Shown: positions 47,801 to 55,952, counted from the first letter of the stretch. The stretch: DNA of 64,000 nucleotides from Bradyrhizobium diazoefficiens (GCF_018131015.1 NZ_JAFCJJ010000010.1:124001-188000), one strand, 5' to 3'. Notes: generated by a model from the letters alone, not told the origin. Made by a program: numbers and translations.

Positions 47801-47960
47801 CATGGTCGGCGGCCTGATCGTGAGCCAGGCGCTGACCCTGTTCACGACCCCCGTCGTCTATCTCTATCTCGACCGCTTCTCCAACCTGCTGTCGCGCTGG
47901 ATGGCGAGGAAGCCGCAGGTCGAGGAGGTGCACGAGGAGCGGAAGGACGCGGCGGAGTAG
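44826..47960 (+). CDS. RND multidrug efflux pump, inner-membrane permease (HAE1/MdtB-C type)
   Basis: 1044 residues, full length, with twelve membrane helices in the usual 1+5+1+5 layout and two large periplasmic loops. Helix 4 holds the proton-relay pair in VGFVVDDAIVMLENITRY (two Asp), and helix 10 the Lys in GIVKKNGIMMVDFAI. N-terminus MQESFSSPFIRYPIGTSLLM and the LPQVDFPTIQVSASLPG segment place it in the MdtB/MdtC/MuxB subgroup, which normally occurs as pairs with an adaptor protein. Here no adaptor or outer-membrane partner lies beside it, so the partner must be encoded elsewhere. The ribosome site is poor. Confidence 0.93.
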   Translation: MQESFSSPFIRYPIGTSLLMAGILFVGLVAYPLLPVAPLPQVDFPTIQVSASLPGGSPETMASSVAQPLERQLAQIPGITQMTSTSSLGSASITLQFDLNRLIDAAANDVQAAINAASGQLPKNLPSPPTYRKVNPADSPIMILSATSDTLPLTSVSDRTDAQLAQQISQLPGVAQVYVGGQQKPSVRVQIDPAKLVAKGFSLEDVRGQIAIATADSPKGNIDGARRAYTIYANDQLFEPAHWNDVIIAYRNGAPLRIRDIGEAVSGPEDMKTAAWADGKRGVFLVIFKQPGANVIETVDRIKAKLPRLIAAIPPAIKIKIISDRTITIRAAVEDVQITLLITIVLVVMVIFIFLRSFWATIIPSITVPLALLGACSLMWVFGYSLDNLSLMALTIAVGFVVDDAIVMLENITRYVERGESPLAASYKGAAEIGFTIVSISISLIAVLIPLLLMGGIIGRLFREFAVTLSMAILVSLVVSLTLTPMMASRFLRDDHEARHGRFYQRSERMFERLLGAYERGLDLALRHSFVTLLIFFGTVALSAWLFILIPKGFFPQQDNGFLTAVSEMPQDISFTEMKRRQEELNAIVQADPAVDSIAMFIGGGGTALNSGRMYITLKPIAERGANAQQIIARLRPKLAEVEGARLYMQASQDVRLGGRATRTQFEFTLQDANLAELNEWAPKILAGMKDLPELRDVATDQQTEGTTLQLAINRDAAARYGIQPQLIDDTLYDAFGQRQVAQYFTQTNSYHVVLEITPALQGKLDTLDKLYIKSPLTGDQVPLSVICNWTDEPVRPLAIAHQGQFPAVTISFNLAENVALGQATGAVLRAVGEMGAPPTLSTSFQGTAQAFQQSLGTVPMLILAALVVVYLVLGVLYESYIHPLTILSTLPSAGVGAIAILMIFGFDFSLIALIGVILLIGIVKKNGIMMVDFAIAAEREQHLTPEQSIRQAALLRFRPIMMTTMAALLGGVPLMLGTGTGAEIRQPLGYAMVGGLIVSQALTLFTTPVVYLYLDRFSNLLSRWMARKPQVEEVHEERKDAAE

Positions 47961-47983
47961 CCGGGACGACGCAGCATTCGCGA

Positions 47984-48072
47984 TCGTCATGGCCGGGCTT
48001 GTCCCGGCCATCCACGCGGAGCCGCATGTGACCAAAGACGTGGATGCCCGGGACAAGCCCGGGCATGACGAG
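47984..48072. repeat. Intergenic repeat, CGTCATGGCCGGGCTTGTCCCGG type (copy 3)
   Basis: TCGTCATGGCCGGGCTTGTC at the left is matched by GACAAGCCCGGGCATGACGA at the right. It fills the gap between the convergent RND and htpG genes. The arms are swapped relative to copies 1 and 2 (GGCC left, CCCG right). Confidence 0.88.
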
Positions 48073-48093
48073 CGGAGGGTGGCGTACGTTCGC

Positions 48094-49971
48094 CTACCCG
48101 CCCAGCCCCTGCAGCACCAGCCGGTTCAGCCGCGCCGCAAACGCGGCCGGGTCCTCGGGCAGCTCGCCGTCCAAAATCTGCGCCTGTTCGAGCAGGAGCA
48201 GGCTGAGATCGTCGACGTCCCTGGAGCCGGCCTGGGCCCTGGCGATCGCGACCACCATCGGATGGCGCAGATTGATCTCGAGCACCGGCCTGGTGCGCGT
48301 GCCGCGGTTCTGCTGCGCCAGCAGGCGCTCGAGCTCGCGGCTCGGGCCCTGGCTGTCGGCGACGAGGCAGGAGGCGGAGCTGGTGAGGCGCGACGATGCC
48401 TTGACGTCGCTGACGCGCTCGCCGAGCGCGGCCTTGATCAGGGCGATGGTGGCGGCCTCGTCCGCCGCCGGCTCGTCCTTGTTCGCCTCGTCCTTGTCGT
48501 CGAGGCGCGGGATCAGGTCGAGATTGAGATCGCCCTGGCCCAGCGACTTCAGCGGCTTGCCCTCGAACTCCATCGGCATCGAGGTCCAGAAGGCGTCGAC
48601 GGGATCGGTGAGCAGCAGCACCTCGATGCCGCGCGCCGTTGCCGCCTCGAGCCGCGGATTGGATTTCAGCCGCTCGATGCTGTCGCCGACGAGGAAATAG
48701 ATCTCGGTCTGGTTCGGCTTGAAATCGGCGATGACCTGCTTCAGCGAGCGCTTCTCGCCGCTGGTGGTGGTGAAGCGCGACAGTGCGAGCAGCTTCTCGC
48801 GGCGCTCGAAATCCTCGTAAATGCCTTCCTTCAGCAGCGCGCCGAAGGCGTCCCAGATCTTTGCAAAATTCTCGGCGTCCTTCTCGGCGAGGCTTTCCAG
48901 CTCGTTGACGACGCGCGTCGCTACCGCCTTGCGGATCTGGGCGAGCTGCGGATTGTTCTGCAGCATCTCGCGCGAGATGTTGAGCGGAAGATCCTCGCTG
49001 TCGACCACGCCGCGGATGAAGCGCAGATAGCCCGGCAACAGATCGGCGTCGTCGGTGATGAAGACGCGGCGGACGTAGAGCTTGACGCGGCCCTTGCGCG
49101 AAGGCTCGAACAGGTCGAACGGCTTCTGCGACGGCGCGAACAGCAGCACGGCGTAGGAATAGCGGCCCTCGGCGCGATAATGCAGCGTCATCGCGGGATC
49201 GTCGAAGGCGGAGGCGATCTGCTGGTAGGCCTTCTTGTAATCCTCCGCCGTCAGCTCCGATTTCGAACGCTGCCACAGCGCGCTCGCCGAATTGATCTGG
49301 CGCGGCTCGCCTTCTTCCGGCACGAGCTCGATGGGAAAGAGAATGTTGTCGGAATAGGCGCCGACGACGCGCTCGATCTGGTAGGTCTCGAGATACTTCT
49401 TCGCGTCGTCCTTCAGGTGCAACACGATCTCGGTGCCGCGGGTGACGCGCGCCGCATCCTCTTCGCCGGCACGGGCGATCTCGAAGCCGGAACCGCCGGA
49501 GGACGTCCAGGTCCAGACGTCGCTCTCGCCGGCGCGGCGGCTGATGACGACGATCCTGTCGGCGACCATGAAGGCGGAATAGAACCCGACGCCGAACTGG
49601 CCGATCAGGCCGAGACCGTCCTTGGCTTCCTTCAGCTTCGACACGAAGGCCTTGGTGCCGGAGCGGGCGATGGTGCCGAGATGGTCGATCAGCTCCTGCC
49701 GCTCCATGCCGATGCCGTTGTCGGCGATGGTGAGCGTGCCGGCGGTCTTGTTCGGGATGATCCGGATCTTGAGCGCGTCGCCCTCGCCGAGCAGCGCCGG
49801 ATTGGCGATCGCCTCGTAGCGCAGCTTGTCGCAGGCGTCGGAGGCGTTGGAAATGAGCTCGCGCAGAAAGATGTCGGTCTCCGAATAGACCGAGTGCACC
49901 ATGAGGTGCAGAAGCTCGGAAACCTCGGCCTGGAAAGGCTGCGTATGCGTAGCCGTATCGGACGTCGTCAT
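48094..49971 (-). CDS. htpG: Molecular chaperone HtpG (Hsp90)
   Basis: 625 residues, usual bacterial Hsp90 length. The GHKL ATPase N-domain has [31 protein letters not shown], and [19 protein letters not shown] (lid and ATP site); the middle domain has [39 protein letters not shown] in essence; the C-terminal dimerisation domain ends in [13 protein letters not shown]. Start ATG at 49971. It is a single-gene unit. No clear heat-shock promoter was recognised within the 130 bases upstream, but I did not exhaust the possibilities. Confidence 0.97.
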   Translation of the reverse strand: MTTSDTATHTQPFQAEVSELLHLMVHSVYSETDIFLRELISNASDACDKLRYEAIANPALLGEGDALKIRIIPNKTAGTLTIADNGIGMERQELIDHLGTIARSGTKAFVSKLKEAKDGLGLIGQFGVGFYSAFMVADRIVVISRRAGESDVWTWTSSGGSGFEIARAGEEDAARVTRGTEIVLHLKDDAKKYLETYQIERVVGAYSDNILFPIELVPEEGEPRQINSASALWQRSKSELTAEDYKKAYQQIASAFDDPAMTLHYRAEGRYSYAVLLFAPSQKPFDLFEPSRKGRVKLYVRRVFITDDADLLPGYLRFIRGVVDSEDLPLNISREMLQNNPQLAQIRKAVATRVVNELESLAEKDAENFAKIWDAFGALLKEGIYEDFERREKLLALSRFTTTSGEKRSLKQVIADFKPNQTEIYFLVGDSIERLKSNPRLEAATARGIEVLLLTDPVDAFWTSMPMEFEGKPLKSLGQGDLNLDLIPRLDDKDEANKDEPAADEAATIALIKAALGERVSDVKASSRLTSSASCLVADSQGPSRELERLLAQQNRGTRTRPVLEINLRHPMVVAIARAQAGSRDVDDLSLLLLEQAQILDGELPEDPAAFAARLNRLVLQGLGG

Positions 49972-50105
49972 GCGTTTACCCGGTCAAAAGAAAGGGGAGG
50001 AACCCGGGATATAACGCGACGGGATAAGGGATCAAGTGGAGTGTGGACGGTACCCTTCTCGTGCAAGGCGCAAGAGGCGATCAGCCCCGCGGCCGCGACG
50101 CACAA

Positions 50106-50501
50106 TCAGGTTACGCAGCGACCGGGCTGGAGCAGCTTGGCGACTTCGGTCAAGGAGCTGACCATCGGCTCGCAAGCGATCGGCCTGTTGCGACCCTGCT
50201 TCTGCAGCAGGGGAGCGGGCTTGGCGTTGCCGCTTTCGATCACGGCCGGCACCCGCAGCAGCACGGACGTATCGGCGAGATCGTTCAGCCGCATCGTCAC
50301 TGTGCGAGTGGGAACCGCTGCCGGCCGAAGGGGGGTAATGCGGTCCGCCTTGCTGGCGCGATTGACGACATCAGCGGCGACCGACTTGCTGGAAACGGCC
50401 TGCCAGCGGTCGGAAAGGTCATGGCCGGAGGCCAGCTGCACGGCGCCCAGCGTCGCGGCAAGCGCGACTGCACCCAGAAATACCTTTTGAATCTGTGACA
50501 T
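50106..50501 (-). CDS. Secreted hypothetical protein
   Basis: 131 residues with a signal peptide (MSQIQKVFLGAVALAATLGA, cleavage near ASGHD), followed by a basic, mostly unstructured-looking mature part with two Cys residues (IACEPMVSSLTEV and LLQPGRCVT at the end). The last 25 residues (RPIACEPMVSSLTEVAKLLQ..GRC) recur in small Bradyrhizobium secreted proteins as far as I recall. ATG at 50501. No function. Confidence 0.65.
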   Translation of the reverse strand: MSQIQKVFLGAVALAATLGAVQLASGHDLSDRWQAVSSKSVAADVVNRASKADRITPLRPAAVPTRTVTMRLNDLADTSVLLRVPAVIESGNAKPAPLLQKQGRNRPIACEPMVSSLTEVAKLLQPGRCVT

Positions 50502-50589
50502 GACGGTTGGTCCCTCGCCCCATGGCGATCGCGGGAACAACGCGGCAAACGGATCGGCGGTTCTGGGCAGCTTCGATCACATAACCGTG

Positions 50590-50747
50590 TACGAAAATGA
50601 CACAGGATGCGGCAAAAAAAATCGCAGCCCGCCTGGAACGACTTCCGCAGCTGCGAGTCGTCTCAACAGCCGGCTATTCCCCCCTGCCCCATAAGCCGGC
50701 GACGTAGGGCGCGACTGTGGTGATGCCAGTCGCGCCTTACTTTTTTT
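50590..50747 (+). ncRNA. Candidate small RNA with three hairpins and intrinsic terminator
   Basis: On the plus strand three stems follow one another: ACGACT/AGTCGT (50638-50661), GCCGGCT/AGCCGGC (50669-50700) with a C-rich loop, and the terminator GGCGCGACTG/CAGTCGCGCC (50708-50736). No plus-strand gene precedes the terminator for more than 2.5 kb, so it must end some other transcript. The C-rich loop (TTCCCCCCTGCCCC) could pair with Shine-Dalgarno sequences. The 5' end is not defined. Confidence 0.45.
50708..50747 (+). terminator. Strong intrinsic terminator, plus strand
   Basis: Ten-base-pair stem GGCGCGACTG / CAGTCGCGCC with a nine-base loop, then TTAC and seven T. On the minus strand the stem is not followed by a T-run, so it is orientated for plus-strand transcripts, in a place without a plus-strand gene. 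Confidence 0.82.
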
Positions 50748-50783
50748 GGCGGAAGTTCTTTTCTTTTGGCGGAAGTTCTTTTC
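50744..50783. repeat. Perfect 20-bp tandem duplication
   Basis: The unit TTTTGGCGGAAGTTCTTTTC occurs at 50744-50763 and again at 50764-50783 without any mismatch. The first copy overlaps the T-run of the terminator. It looks like a recent slippage or duplication event. Confidence 0.9.
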
Positions 50784-50864
50784 GCTACCGCCATCGCCAG
50801 GAGCTGGACAGCCGGTCCGCCTCGCCGATGAGCACGCCGCCAGGCACATTCCGAAGTCGGTTTG

Positions 50865-51938
50865 CTAATGGCGGGTCGCCCAGAAGCGACGATCGGCCCA
50901 ACGGACTTCCTGTCGATAGAACGCCGCGCGATGATTGACATAGGCGTCTCGAATGCGGGCGACCTCAGCGGCGTATCCCGAGAGCGCGCCACCATCTCCC
51001 TCGAACCAGCGTTGCGCCGCCTCGGCAGCGGACAGGCCGAGATACAGCGCATTGAACAGGCCTTGCGCTGCGATCGGATCGAATGCGAGTGCGGCGTCGC
51101 CGGCCGCCAGCCAGTTCTCGCCGGCGGCCGTTTCGAGCCAGGCCCCCTGCGCCGCGCAGTAGCCGCGTTCGCCATGATCCCAGCCGGAATCGAGCAACAG
51201 ACCTCCGAGCATCGGCAATCGCCGCGCTCGCGCAAGCAGCAGCGGGAGCGTTCGGCCGTCACGGGCGGCAGGTAAATCGGCGTCGGTGTGGAACGCCAGG
51301 ATGCCCGCCTGCTCCGGCAGCGGCGCGGCATACCACCATCCGTCGGCTTCGGCTTCGACCTGAACACAGCCGGCGGGCAGCGCGACATTTCGCGCTCTGA
51401 TCCACGCACAGGCAAGCTTGTCGTGGACATGGCGAGGACCGGCGACTGAAGTGAGCTGACGCGACCCGCGGCCGGCCGCATCGATCAGGAGACGACTCTC
51501 GGCACGGTATGTCCTGCCCTGTCGCTCGAACCTGACCCGCCAGCCTTGCCCGGCGCGCTCGACGCGCACCACCTTCGCCGGTGACAACAGGCCGGCACCG
51601 CGCCGCGAGGCCTCATCGCGCATTTGCCGCTCGAATACGACACGATCGATCTGCCAACCGTGGCCGTCGGGACTCGCCAGCGCGTCGCGGATCTCGGGCT
51701 CCGGCCCTCCCCACGCGCTGCGCAGCGCATGCCTGGGAAGATGTCCGCTCCTCACGAAGGCGTCGAGCAGGCCCATGTCGGAGAGCAGGTGCCGGGCGGC
51801 GCCCGGCAGCGACTCGCCGATGCGCCAGGACGGCGCCGCATTGGCTTCGAGCAAAAGCACGCGGCGGAACGGCGCCAAATTGAGGGCCGCAACCGACCCG
51901 GCCGTTCCAGCGCCGACGATGATGGCATCGAACTGCAA
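50865..51938 (-). CDS. LodB/GoxB-like FAD-dependent maturation enzyme
   Basis: 357 residues. The FAD-binding motif GAGTAGSVAALNLA is at residues 9-22, followed by GESLPGAARHLLSDMGLLDAF, which resembles flavin-dependent halogenase/monooxygenase-like proteins, and GDAALAFDPIAAQGLFNALY near the C-terminus, the second FAD motif. The tail ends EVRWADRRFWATRH, as LodB-like proteins do. In known systems LodB is required to form the cysteine tryptophylquinone of the partner oxidase LodA. Here the lodA-like gene lies 20 bases upstream in the same operon, which supports the same role. Confidence 0.85.
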   Translation of the reverse strand: MQFDAIIVGAGTAGSVAALNLAPFRRVLLLEANAAPSWRIGESLPGAARHLLSDMGLLDAFVRSGHLPRHALRSAWGGPEPEIRDALASPDGHGWQIDRVVFERQMRDEASRRGAGLLSPAKVVRVERAGQGWRVRFERQGRTYRAESRLLIDAAGRGSRQLTSVAGPRHVHDKLACAWIRARNVALPAGCVQVEAEADGWWYAAPLPEQAGILAFHTDADLPAARDGRTLPLLLARARRLPMLGGLLLDSGWDHGERGYCAAQGAWLETAAGENWLAAGDAALAFDPIAAQGLFNALYLGLSAAEAAQRWFEGDGGALSGYAAEVARIRDAYVNHRAAFYRQEVRWADRRFWATRH

Positions 51939-51958
51939 GACTTACCTGACCTGAAGAC

Positions 51959-53845
51959 TTATCGGATTTGTACCGGCAGTCCGTGCGGGAAGCGGTTCAG
52001 CTTCACGATATCGGCCGTTCGCGTTGCGGCAGCGGTCACGTGGGGGGCGCCCGCCGCTGCCTTCACGGTTGCAGGCATGATGTGCTGGTCTTCCACTTCG
52101 ATCACGCGTGGAAACGCATCGGTGTCGGTCGGTCCGTCGAGCTCCTCGACAACACCGAGCTTGCCGAATTCGCCGACCATGGTGTTGATCTGGACGACGT
52201 AGTCCGGATTCTGGATCGGTTCGATCCAGCTCGCGCGCCTGGCGAAGGCCGCCTTGCGGGCGTCGAGGCTTTCCTTGGGGTTCACGACGATCTGGTAGTC
52301 TGCCTGGCTCAGGACTTCGTTCGGGACCCGGGCAGGCCAGAACGTCGGGGCATAGGGATCATAGGATTTGTCGTATCCCCCGAGGCAACTCGCCGTATCG
52401 GTCTGCCACGGCACCGCCATCCAGCGGGTGATGCCGCCCGCCTGCTGTTGCCAGAGCGGACCGTTGGGCGTCTTGACACTGTCGCTCGTCAGCGTCCTGC
52501 GGGGTTTCGGCGGCGTCCATCCCTCCGGCGCATGCAGAATGCGGAACGGCGCCATATACATGGACGCGGTCCGCATCGGCCATGTCATCTCGCAGCCGGG
52601 ATGAAACGCGTCGGCGAGGCAGAATTCGAGCGCCGCGCGGGTCAGAACGTCGCCCTGCTGCTTCACCGGGACGTCCTCGATGGAAGCTGGCGGCCGATGG
52701 TTCGGATCGTAGTCGGCCTCGAAAATTCCCTTCGCCCATTGCGCCAGCATGAACAGCTGCAGATCGGTCAGCGAAGCATTCTGTCGGGGCGTCTGCGCCG
52801 CCGGAATGTTCATGGCATCGCCGTACATCCAGGGCCACGGCTTCGGCGACCAGGAATCGACCTCGAAGCGCCGGAACGAATTGGAGATCGTCTGCCGCTC
52901 CTGCGCATGTTCCGCTGCCGCGCTGGAAAGGCGCGAGAGCGCTTCGGGCGAGGTCAGATCGAACACGCCCTGCCAGCCGAAGCCGGCGGCAAAGCCGGCA
53001 TTGACCCATTGCAGGCCCGCCATACGCTGAAAGACCGGGAGGATGTCCTGCATGAACGAGGGGCGTTCGGGCAGCTTCAGGCTGTTGGACTTGACCGCGA
53101 CGTCGCGCATCAGATCCCACATCGTGCGCACCGATTTCCGCCGCGGGCCGTAATTGGGCGGCGTCACCACGACCCATGCCGGCGTGACCTCGAGCAGCTT
53201 GCCGTCCAGGCTGACATCGGCGGTGACAGGCCCGTCCGAGGTGTCGTCGAACCAGCCGTCATTGTTGGCGAAGTCCTTTGCCGCGCTGCCATCATGCGAG
53301 GCCGATACGCCGCGCCCGCCGAGCACCAGCAGGCGGGCGGCGGCGTCGGTGAATATCTCGCCGAGATAGACCGTCCTGTCCATGAACGCGCCGCTGTCGA
53401 ACAATGCCGGCTTGGCGTTCGCACCGGTCACCGATCTCGGCCCGGGCCGAATCGCAAGCTTGCTGCGATCGGCGATCGTGGAATTGCGCAGCACGGTCGG
53501 CGGCGCGGATGCCGCTTCCGGAATGTCGAGCGCCAGCTGGAAGGTGTACCAGGCCGCCTTCAAATTTGCGAGTTCGACATGCCAGGTGATCTTTGCGCCG
53601 GTGCCCTCGCCGCTCAACTCACGAACGATCTCGCCCGCAGCGTTGACGCCGTAAATTCGAAAGCGCGCGGCCTGGCGCTTCAGCGCACCGGTCTTGTCGC
53701 GATAGCAGCCGGCTGCAAGCCGCGGAGGATCCGGCACCTCGGGACCGACGACATAGTCGGACTCGCTGTTTCCGACGCGGGCGATGCCGATCGCAGGATA
53801 GATGACGGCACGCACGATCTGGTCTGCTGCTGCGGGGCCGGTCAT
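51959..53845 (-). CDS. LodA-like cysteine-tryptophylquinone oxidase
   Basis: 628 residues, somewhat shorter than Marinomonas LodA. Family marks include VRAVIYPAIGIARVGNS at the N-terminus, LDGKLLEVTPAWVVVTPPNYGP, and the quinone region: C418 in DAFHPGCEMTWPMR and Trp480 (or W475) in RWMAVPWQTDTASC as the likely crosslinked pair; W503 in FWPARVPN is another conserved Trp. Known members oxidise free amino acids (lysine epsilon-oxidase, glycine oxidase) to aldehyde, ammonia and hydrogen peroxide; the substrate of this one cannot be read from sequence. No signal peptide, as in LodA. Start at 53845 has GGAGATAATTC upstream. Confidence 0.88.
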   Translation of the reverse strand: MTGPAAADQIVRAVIYPAIGIARVGNSESDYVVGPEVPDPPRLAAGCYRDKTGALKRQAARFRIYGVNAAGEIVRELSGEGTGAKITWHVELANLKAAWYTFQLALDIPEAASAPPTVLRNSTIADRSKLAIRPGPRSVTGANAKPALFDSGAFMDRTVYLGEIFTDAAARLLVLGGRGVSASHDGSAAKDFANNDGWFDDTSDGPVTADVSLDGKLLEVTPAWVVVTPPNYGPRRKSVRTMWDLMRDVAVKSNSLKLPERPSFMQDILPVFQRMAGLQWVNAGFAAGFGWQGVFDLTSPEALSRLSSAAAEHAQERQTISNSFRRFEVDSWSPKPWPWMYGDAMNIPAAQTPRQNASLTDLQLFMLAQWAKGIFEADYDPNHRPPASIEDVPVKQQGDVLTRAALEFCLADAFHPGCEMTWPMRTASMYMAPFRILHAPEGWTPPKPRRTLTSDSVKTPNGPLWQQQAGGITRWMAVPWQTDTASCLGGYDKSYDPYAPTFWPARVPNEVLSQADYQIVVNPKESLDARKAAFARRASWIEPIQNPDYVVQINTMVGEFGKLGVVEELDGPTDTDAFPRVIEVEDQHIMPATVKAAAGAPHVTAAATRTADIVKLNRFPHGLPVQIR

Positions 53846-54192
53846 GAATTATCTCCTCGGAATGCGCGAAATGAAGAACTCGATCTGGTAGGCCCGACTG
53901 CACCGGCCGCCGCGCCGATCACGACACTCGCTTCGGGTCGAGAATCTCGAAATCATTCCCAAAGAGGAAATTGGTGAGCGCCTCGGCAAATCGTGGATAG
54001 CTGCAGATTCGGCTCCTCTGCATCGAAGCTTTCGAGAGACGCCGTCGTGAAATTCGTTCGTTTTGAAATCCTATTGATCGATAGCATCGCAATTTAGATT
54101 GTGTGTCAATAAGCTTCTACCTCTGATGGCTCAATGCGCGCCTCTCCGTCTTCCTTACAAATCTCCGCTGACAATGGCCTCGGCCGCGTGCC
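53846..54192. other. Intergenic region before lodA (no gene seen)
   Basis: About 350 bases. The stretch from about 54055 to 54130 is clearly more AT-rich than its surroundings (for example CATCGCAATTTAGATTGTGT) and probably holds the lodAB promoter. No coding sequence, palindromic repeat or terminator of note was found. Confidence 0.45.
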
Positions 54193-54792
54193 TCACTTCC
54201 CCTTCCCAGCCAGCCAGTCCCGGCCCTCGCCGTAGAGCTTCTCGACTTCAGGTCCGATCAGGCCCGGCATGTCGCGCTTGACCTTGTACCCGATCAGCTC
54301 CTGCATGTAGGCGAGGTGGCGATAGCCTTCGGGCAGGCCAGCCAGCGCGGTCTGGTCGAGGCGGAGGGTTGCTGCAGGGTCGACCGGGTCGATGCGGTCC
54401 TTCTCGTAGATCGGCTGGCGGCGGACGATGCCCCATTTTCCCTGCCGCTTCTCCAGGAAGTCGTAGAAGCGGCCGGTGCAGACGACGTCGCAGAGCACGT
54501 CGTGCACCAGAGCCCGCTGCGAGATCGTCATCTTGGTTTGCGCAATGGCCCGCTCGCCTGCGAGGTCGATGCTGGTGCCGCCGAGGAAATGCAGGATGCG
54601 CACACCCTTCGCAAAGCCCTCCTGGCTGACCCGCATGAAATCCCGCGCGGGCCCCTGAAACCAGGTGGCGGACATCCAGCCCTCCTCGTGCCAGACGGTG
54701 GCAAAGCGCTCCCAGTCGCCGGCATCGCGCCACACCGCCCAGTTCTCAACGAGGTCGCGAATGGCGAGACGGTCGAGCAGCGGCTGGTCCAT
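54193..54792 (-). CDS. SnoaL/NTF2-like domain protein
   Basis: 199 residues with a cone-fold signature: a helical start LAIRDLVENWAVWRDAGDWERFATVWHEEGWMSA followed by strands (TKMTISQRALVHDVLCDVVCTGRFYDFLEK, KWGIVRRQPIYEKDRIDPVD). Such proteins are often dehydratases, isomerases or subunits of aromatic dioxygenases; no partner gene lies beside it here, so the reaction is open. ATG at 54792; the upstream open frame reads into the intergenic region. Confidence 0.8.
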   Translation of the reverse strand: MDQPLLDRLAIRDLVENWAVWRDAGDWERFATVWHEEGWMSATWFQGPARDFMRVSQEGFAKGVRILHFLGGTSIDLAGERAIAQTKMTISQRALVHDVLCDVVCTGRFYDFLEKRQGKWGIVRRQPIYEKDRIDPVDPAATLRLDQTALAGLPEGYRHLAYMQELIGYKVKRDMPGLIGPEVEKLYGEGRDWLAGKGK

Positions 54793-54929
54793 GGGCACAT
54801 CTCCGATTGGGGGATGCAGGACGTATGGGCGGCGAACGCGATGCCCGTCAAGCGGCACGAAAAATCCGGCGCGCCCTGCGGCACGCCGGATCAGATCGTT
54901 TCGCCAGATAACAGGCCTCGGGCGCCTTG

Positions 54930-55736
54930 TTACGCCGCGGGCGCTTTTGGCGCGCGGTTGCGCGAGTTGCGCTGGAAGAACAGCGCCTGGCTCGCCACCG
55001 CCGACACCATCGCCGGCTGGAACGGCTTTGAGATCAGGAACGCCGGCTCGGGACGCTCGCCGGTGAGGAAGCGCTCCGGATAGGCGGTGATGAACACGAC
55101 CGGAACCTCGAAGGTGCGCAGCAGCTCGTTGACGGCGTCCAGGCCCGACGAGCCGTCGGCGAGCTGGATGTCGGCGAGGATCAGGCCCGGCCGCTTGTTC
55201 TTGGCGAGCGCCACCGCATCGGCATGGGTGCGGGCGACGCCGACGACATTGTGGCCGAGGTTCTTCACCAGGCTCTCGAGGTCCATGGCGATGAAGGTCT
55301 CGTCCTCGATGATCAGCACGTCGGTGGCGATCTCGGCCGCCATCTCGCGGCCGGCGGCGTCGGCCAGCCGCCTTGTCTCGGCGACGTCGGTGCCGAGCAC
55401 GTAGGCGACTTCCTCTTCCGAAAATCCCTCGAGCGACAGCAGCAAGAATGCCTGCCGCGGCAGCGGCGTGATGTTCGACAGCCGCCGCTCGGGCGGCATC
55501 GGCAGGGTTGTCACCTCGGAATCGTCATTGACCGAGACCGAATTCCAGATCTGGGTGAACAGCCGGAACAGGCCGGCGCGCGGCCCGTGGCTCTCGTCGA
55601 GCACCGACGGATCCCCCAGCATGGCTTCCAACATGGCTGCGACATAGGCGTCACCGGAGGCCTGGCTGCCCGTAAGGGCACGTGCATACCGGCGCAACAA
55701 CGGCAAGTGCTCAGCAACAAGCTGCGAACGGGACAT
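54930..55736 (-). CDS. phyR: PhyR, general stress response anti-anti-sigma regulator
   Basis: 268 residues: an N-terminal sigma-like domain (about 1-130, HLPLLRRYARALTGSQASGDAYVAAMLEA as region 2 mimic; PLPRQAFLLLSLEGFSEEEVAYVLGTD as region 4 mimic) and a C-terminal receiver domain with acidic pair in IIEDET and phosphoacceptor D189 in LILADIQLADG. When phosphorylated, PhyR binds NepR and frees EcfG. ATG at 55736 has GGAGTGGGG before it; the in-frame upstream starts at 55751-55754 are less suited. It is divergent from nepR-ecfG, as in other Bradyrhizobium. Confidence 0.96.
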   Translation of the reverse strand: MSRSQLVAEHLPLLRRYARALTGSQASGDAYVAAMLEAMLGDPSVLDESHGPRAGLFRLFTQIWNSVSVNDDSEVTTLPMPPERRLSNITPLPRQAFLLLSLEGFSEEEVAYVLGTDVAETRRLADAAGREMAAEIATDVLIIEDETFIAMDLESLVKNLGHNVVGVARTHADAVALAKNKRPGLILADIQLADGSSGLDAVNELLRTFEVPVVFITAYPERFLTGERPEPAFLISKPFQPAMVSAVASQALFFQRNSRNRAPKAPAA

Positions 55737-55809
55737 CCCCACTCCATTCATCATCTTCGGGCCAAGCTTACAGGCATCGAGGGAGGCCCGGGTTCCCCCG
55801 CTGGGGCTG

Positions 55810-55870
55810 ATTACGCCTCAGATCAAGAAAAGTTCCGCAGCGTGCGGAACTTTATCTGCCACCTCGCATT
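55810..55870. promoter_or_regulatory. Back-to-back EcfG promoters in a perfect palindrome
   Basis: AAAGTTCCGCA (55829-55839) and its exact complement TGCGGAACTTT (55843-55853) place two GGAAC -35 elements back to back. Leftwards, GGAAC, 16 bases, CGTAAT (55810-55815) serves phyR. Rightwards, GGAAC (55846-55850), 16 bases, CATT (55867-55870) serves nepR-ecfG. The known EcfG consensus is GGAAC-N16/17-CGTT, so the -10 elements are imperfect, but the arrangement implies positive autoregulation in both directions. Confidence 0.78.
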
Positions 55871-55952
55871 ACACCCTACCAGGGAACGGCTCCCGGTTGA
55901 GAAAACTTCTCTATTTTGCAGTCACTTAACTCGGGGAAACGTGGAACAGGTC

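Noticed and set aside
47989..50490. Open frame of 833 codons on the plus strand opposite htpG
   Set aside because: Same GC-skew effect; it starts inside a palindromic repeat and covers htpG, a sure gene, in antisense.
50663..50794. A 43-residue very basic peptide on the minus strand after the lodB-like gene (starts MAVAKRTSAKRKELPPKKV)
   Set aside because: Considered as a possible small effector of the lodAB operon. It has no ribosome site, is built partly from the 20-base tandem repeat, and its coding stretch is better explained as the complement of the three hairpins and terminator.
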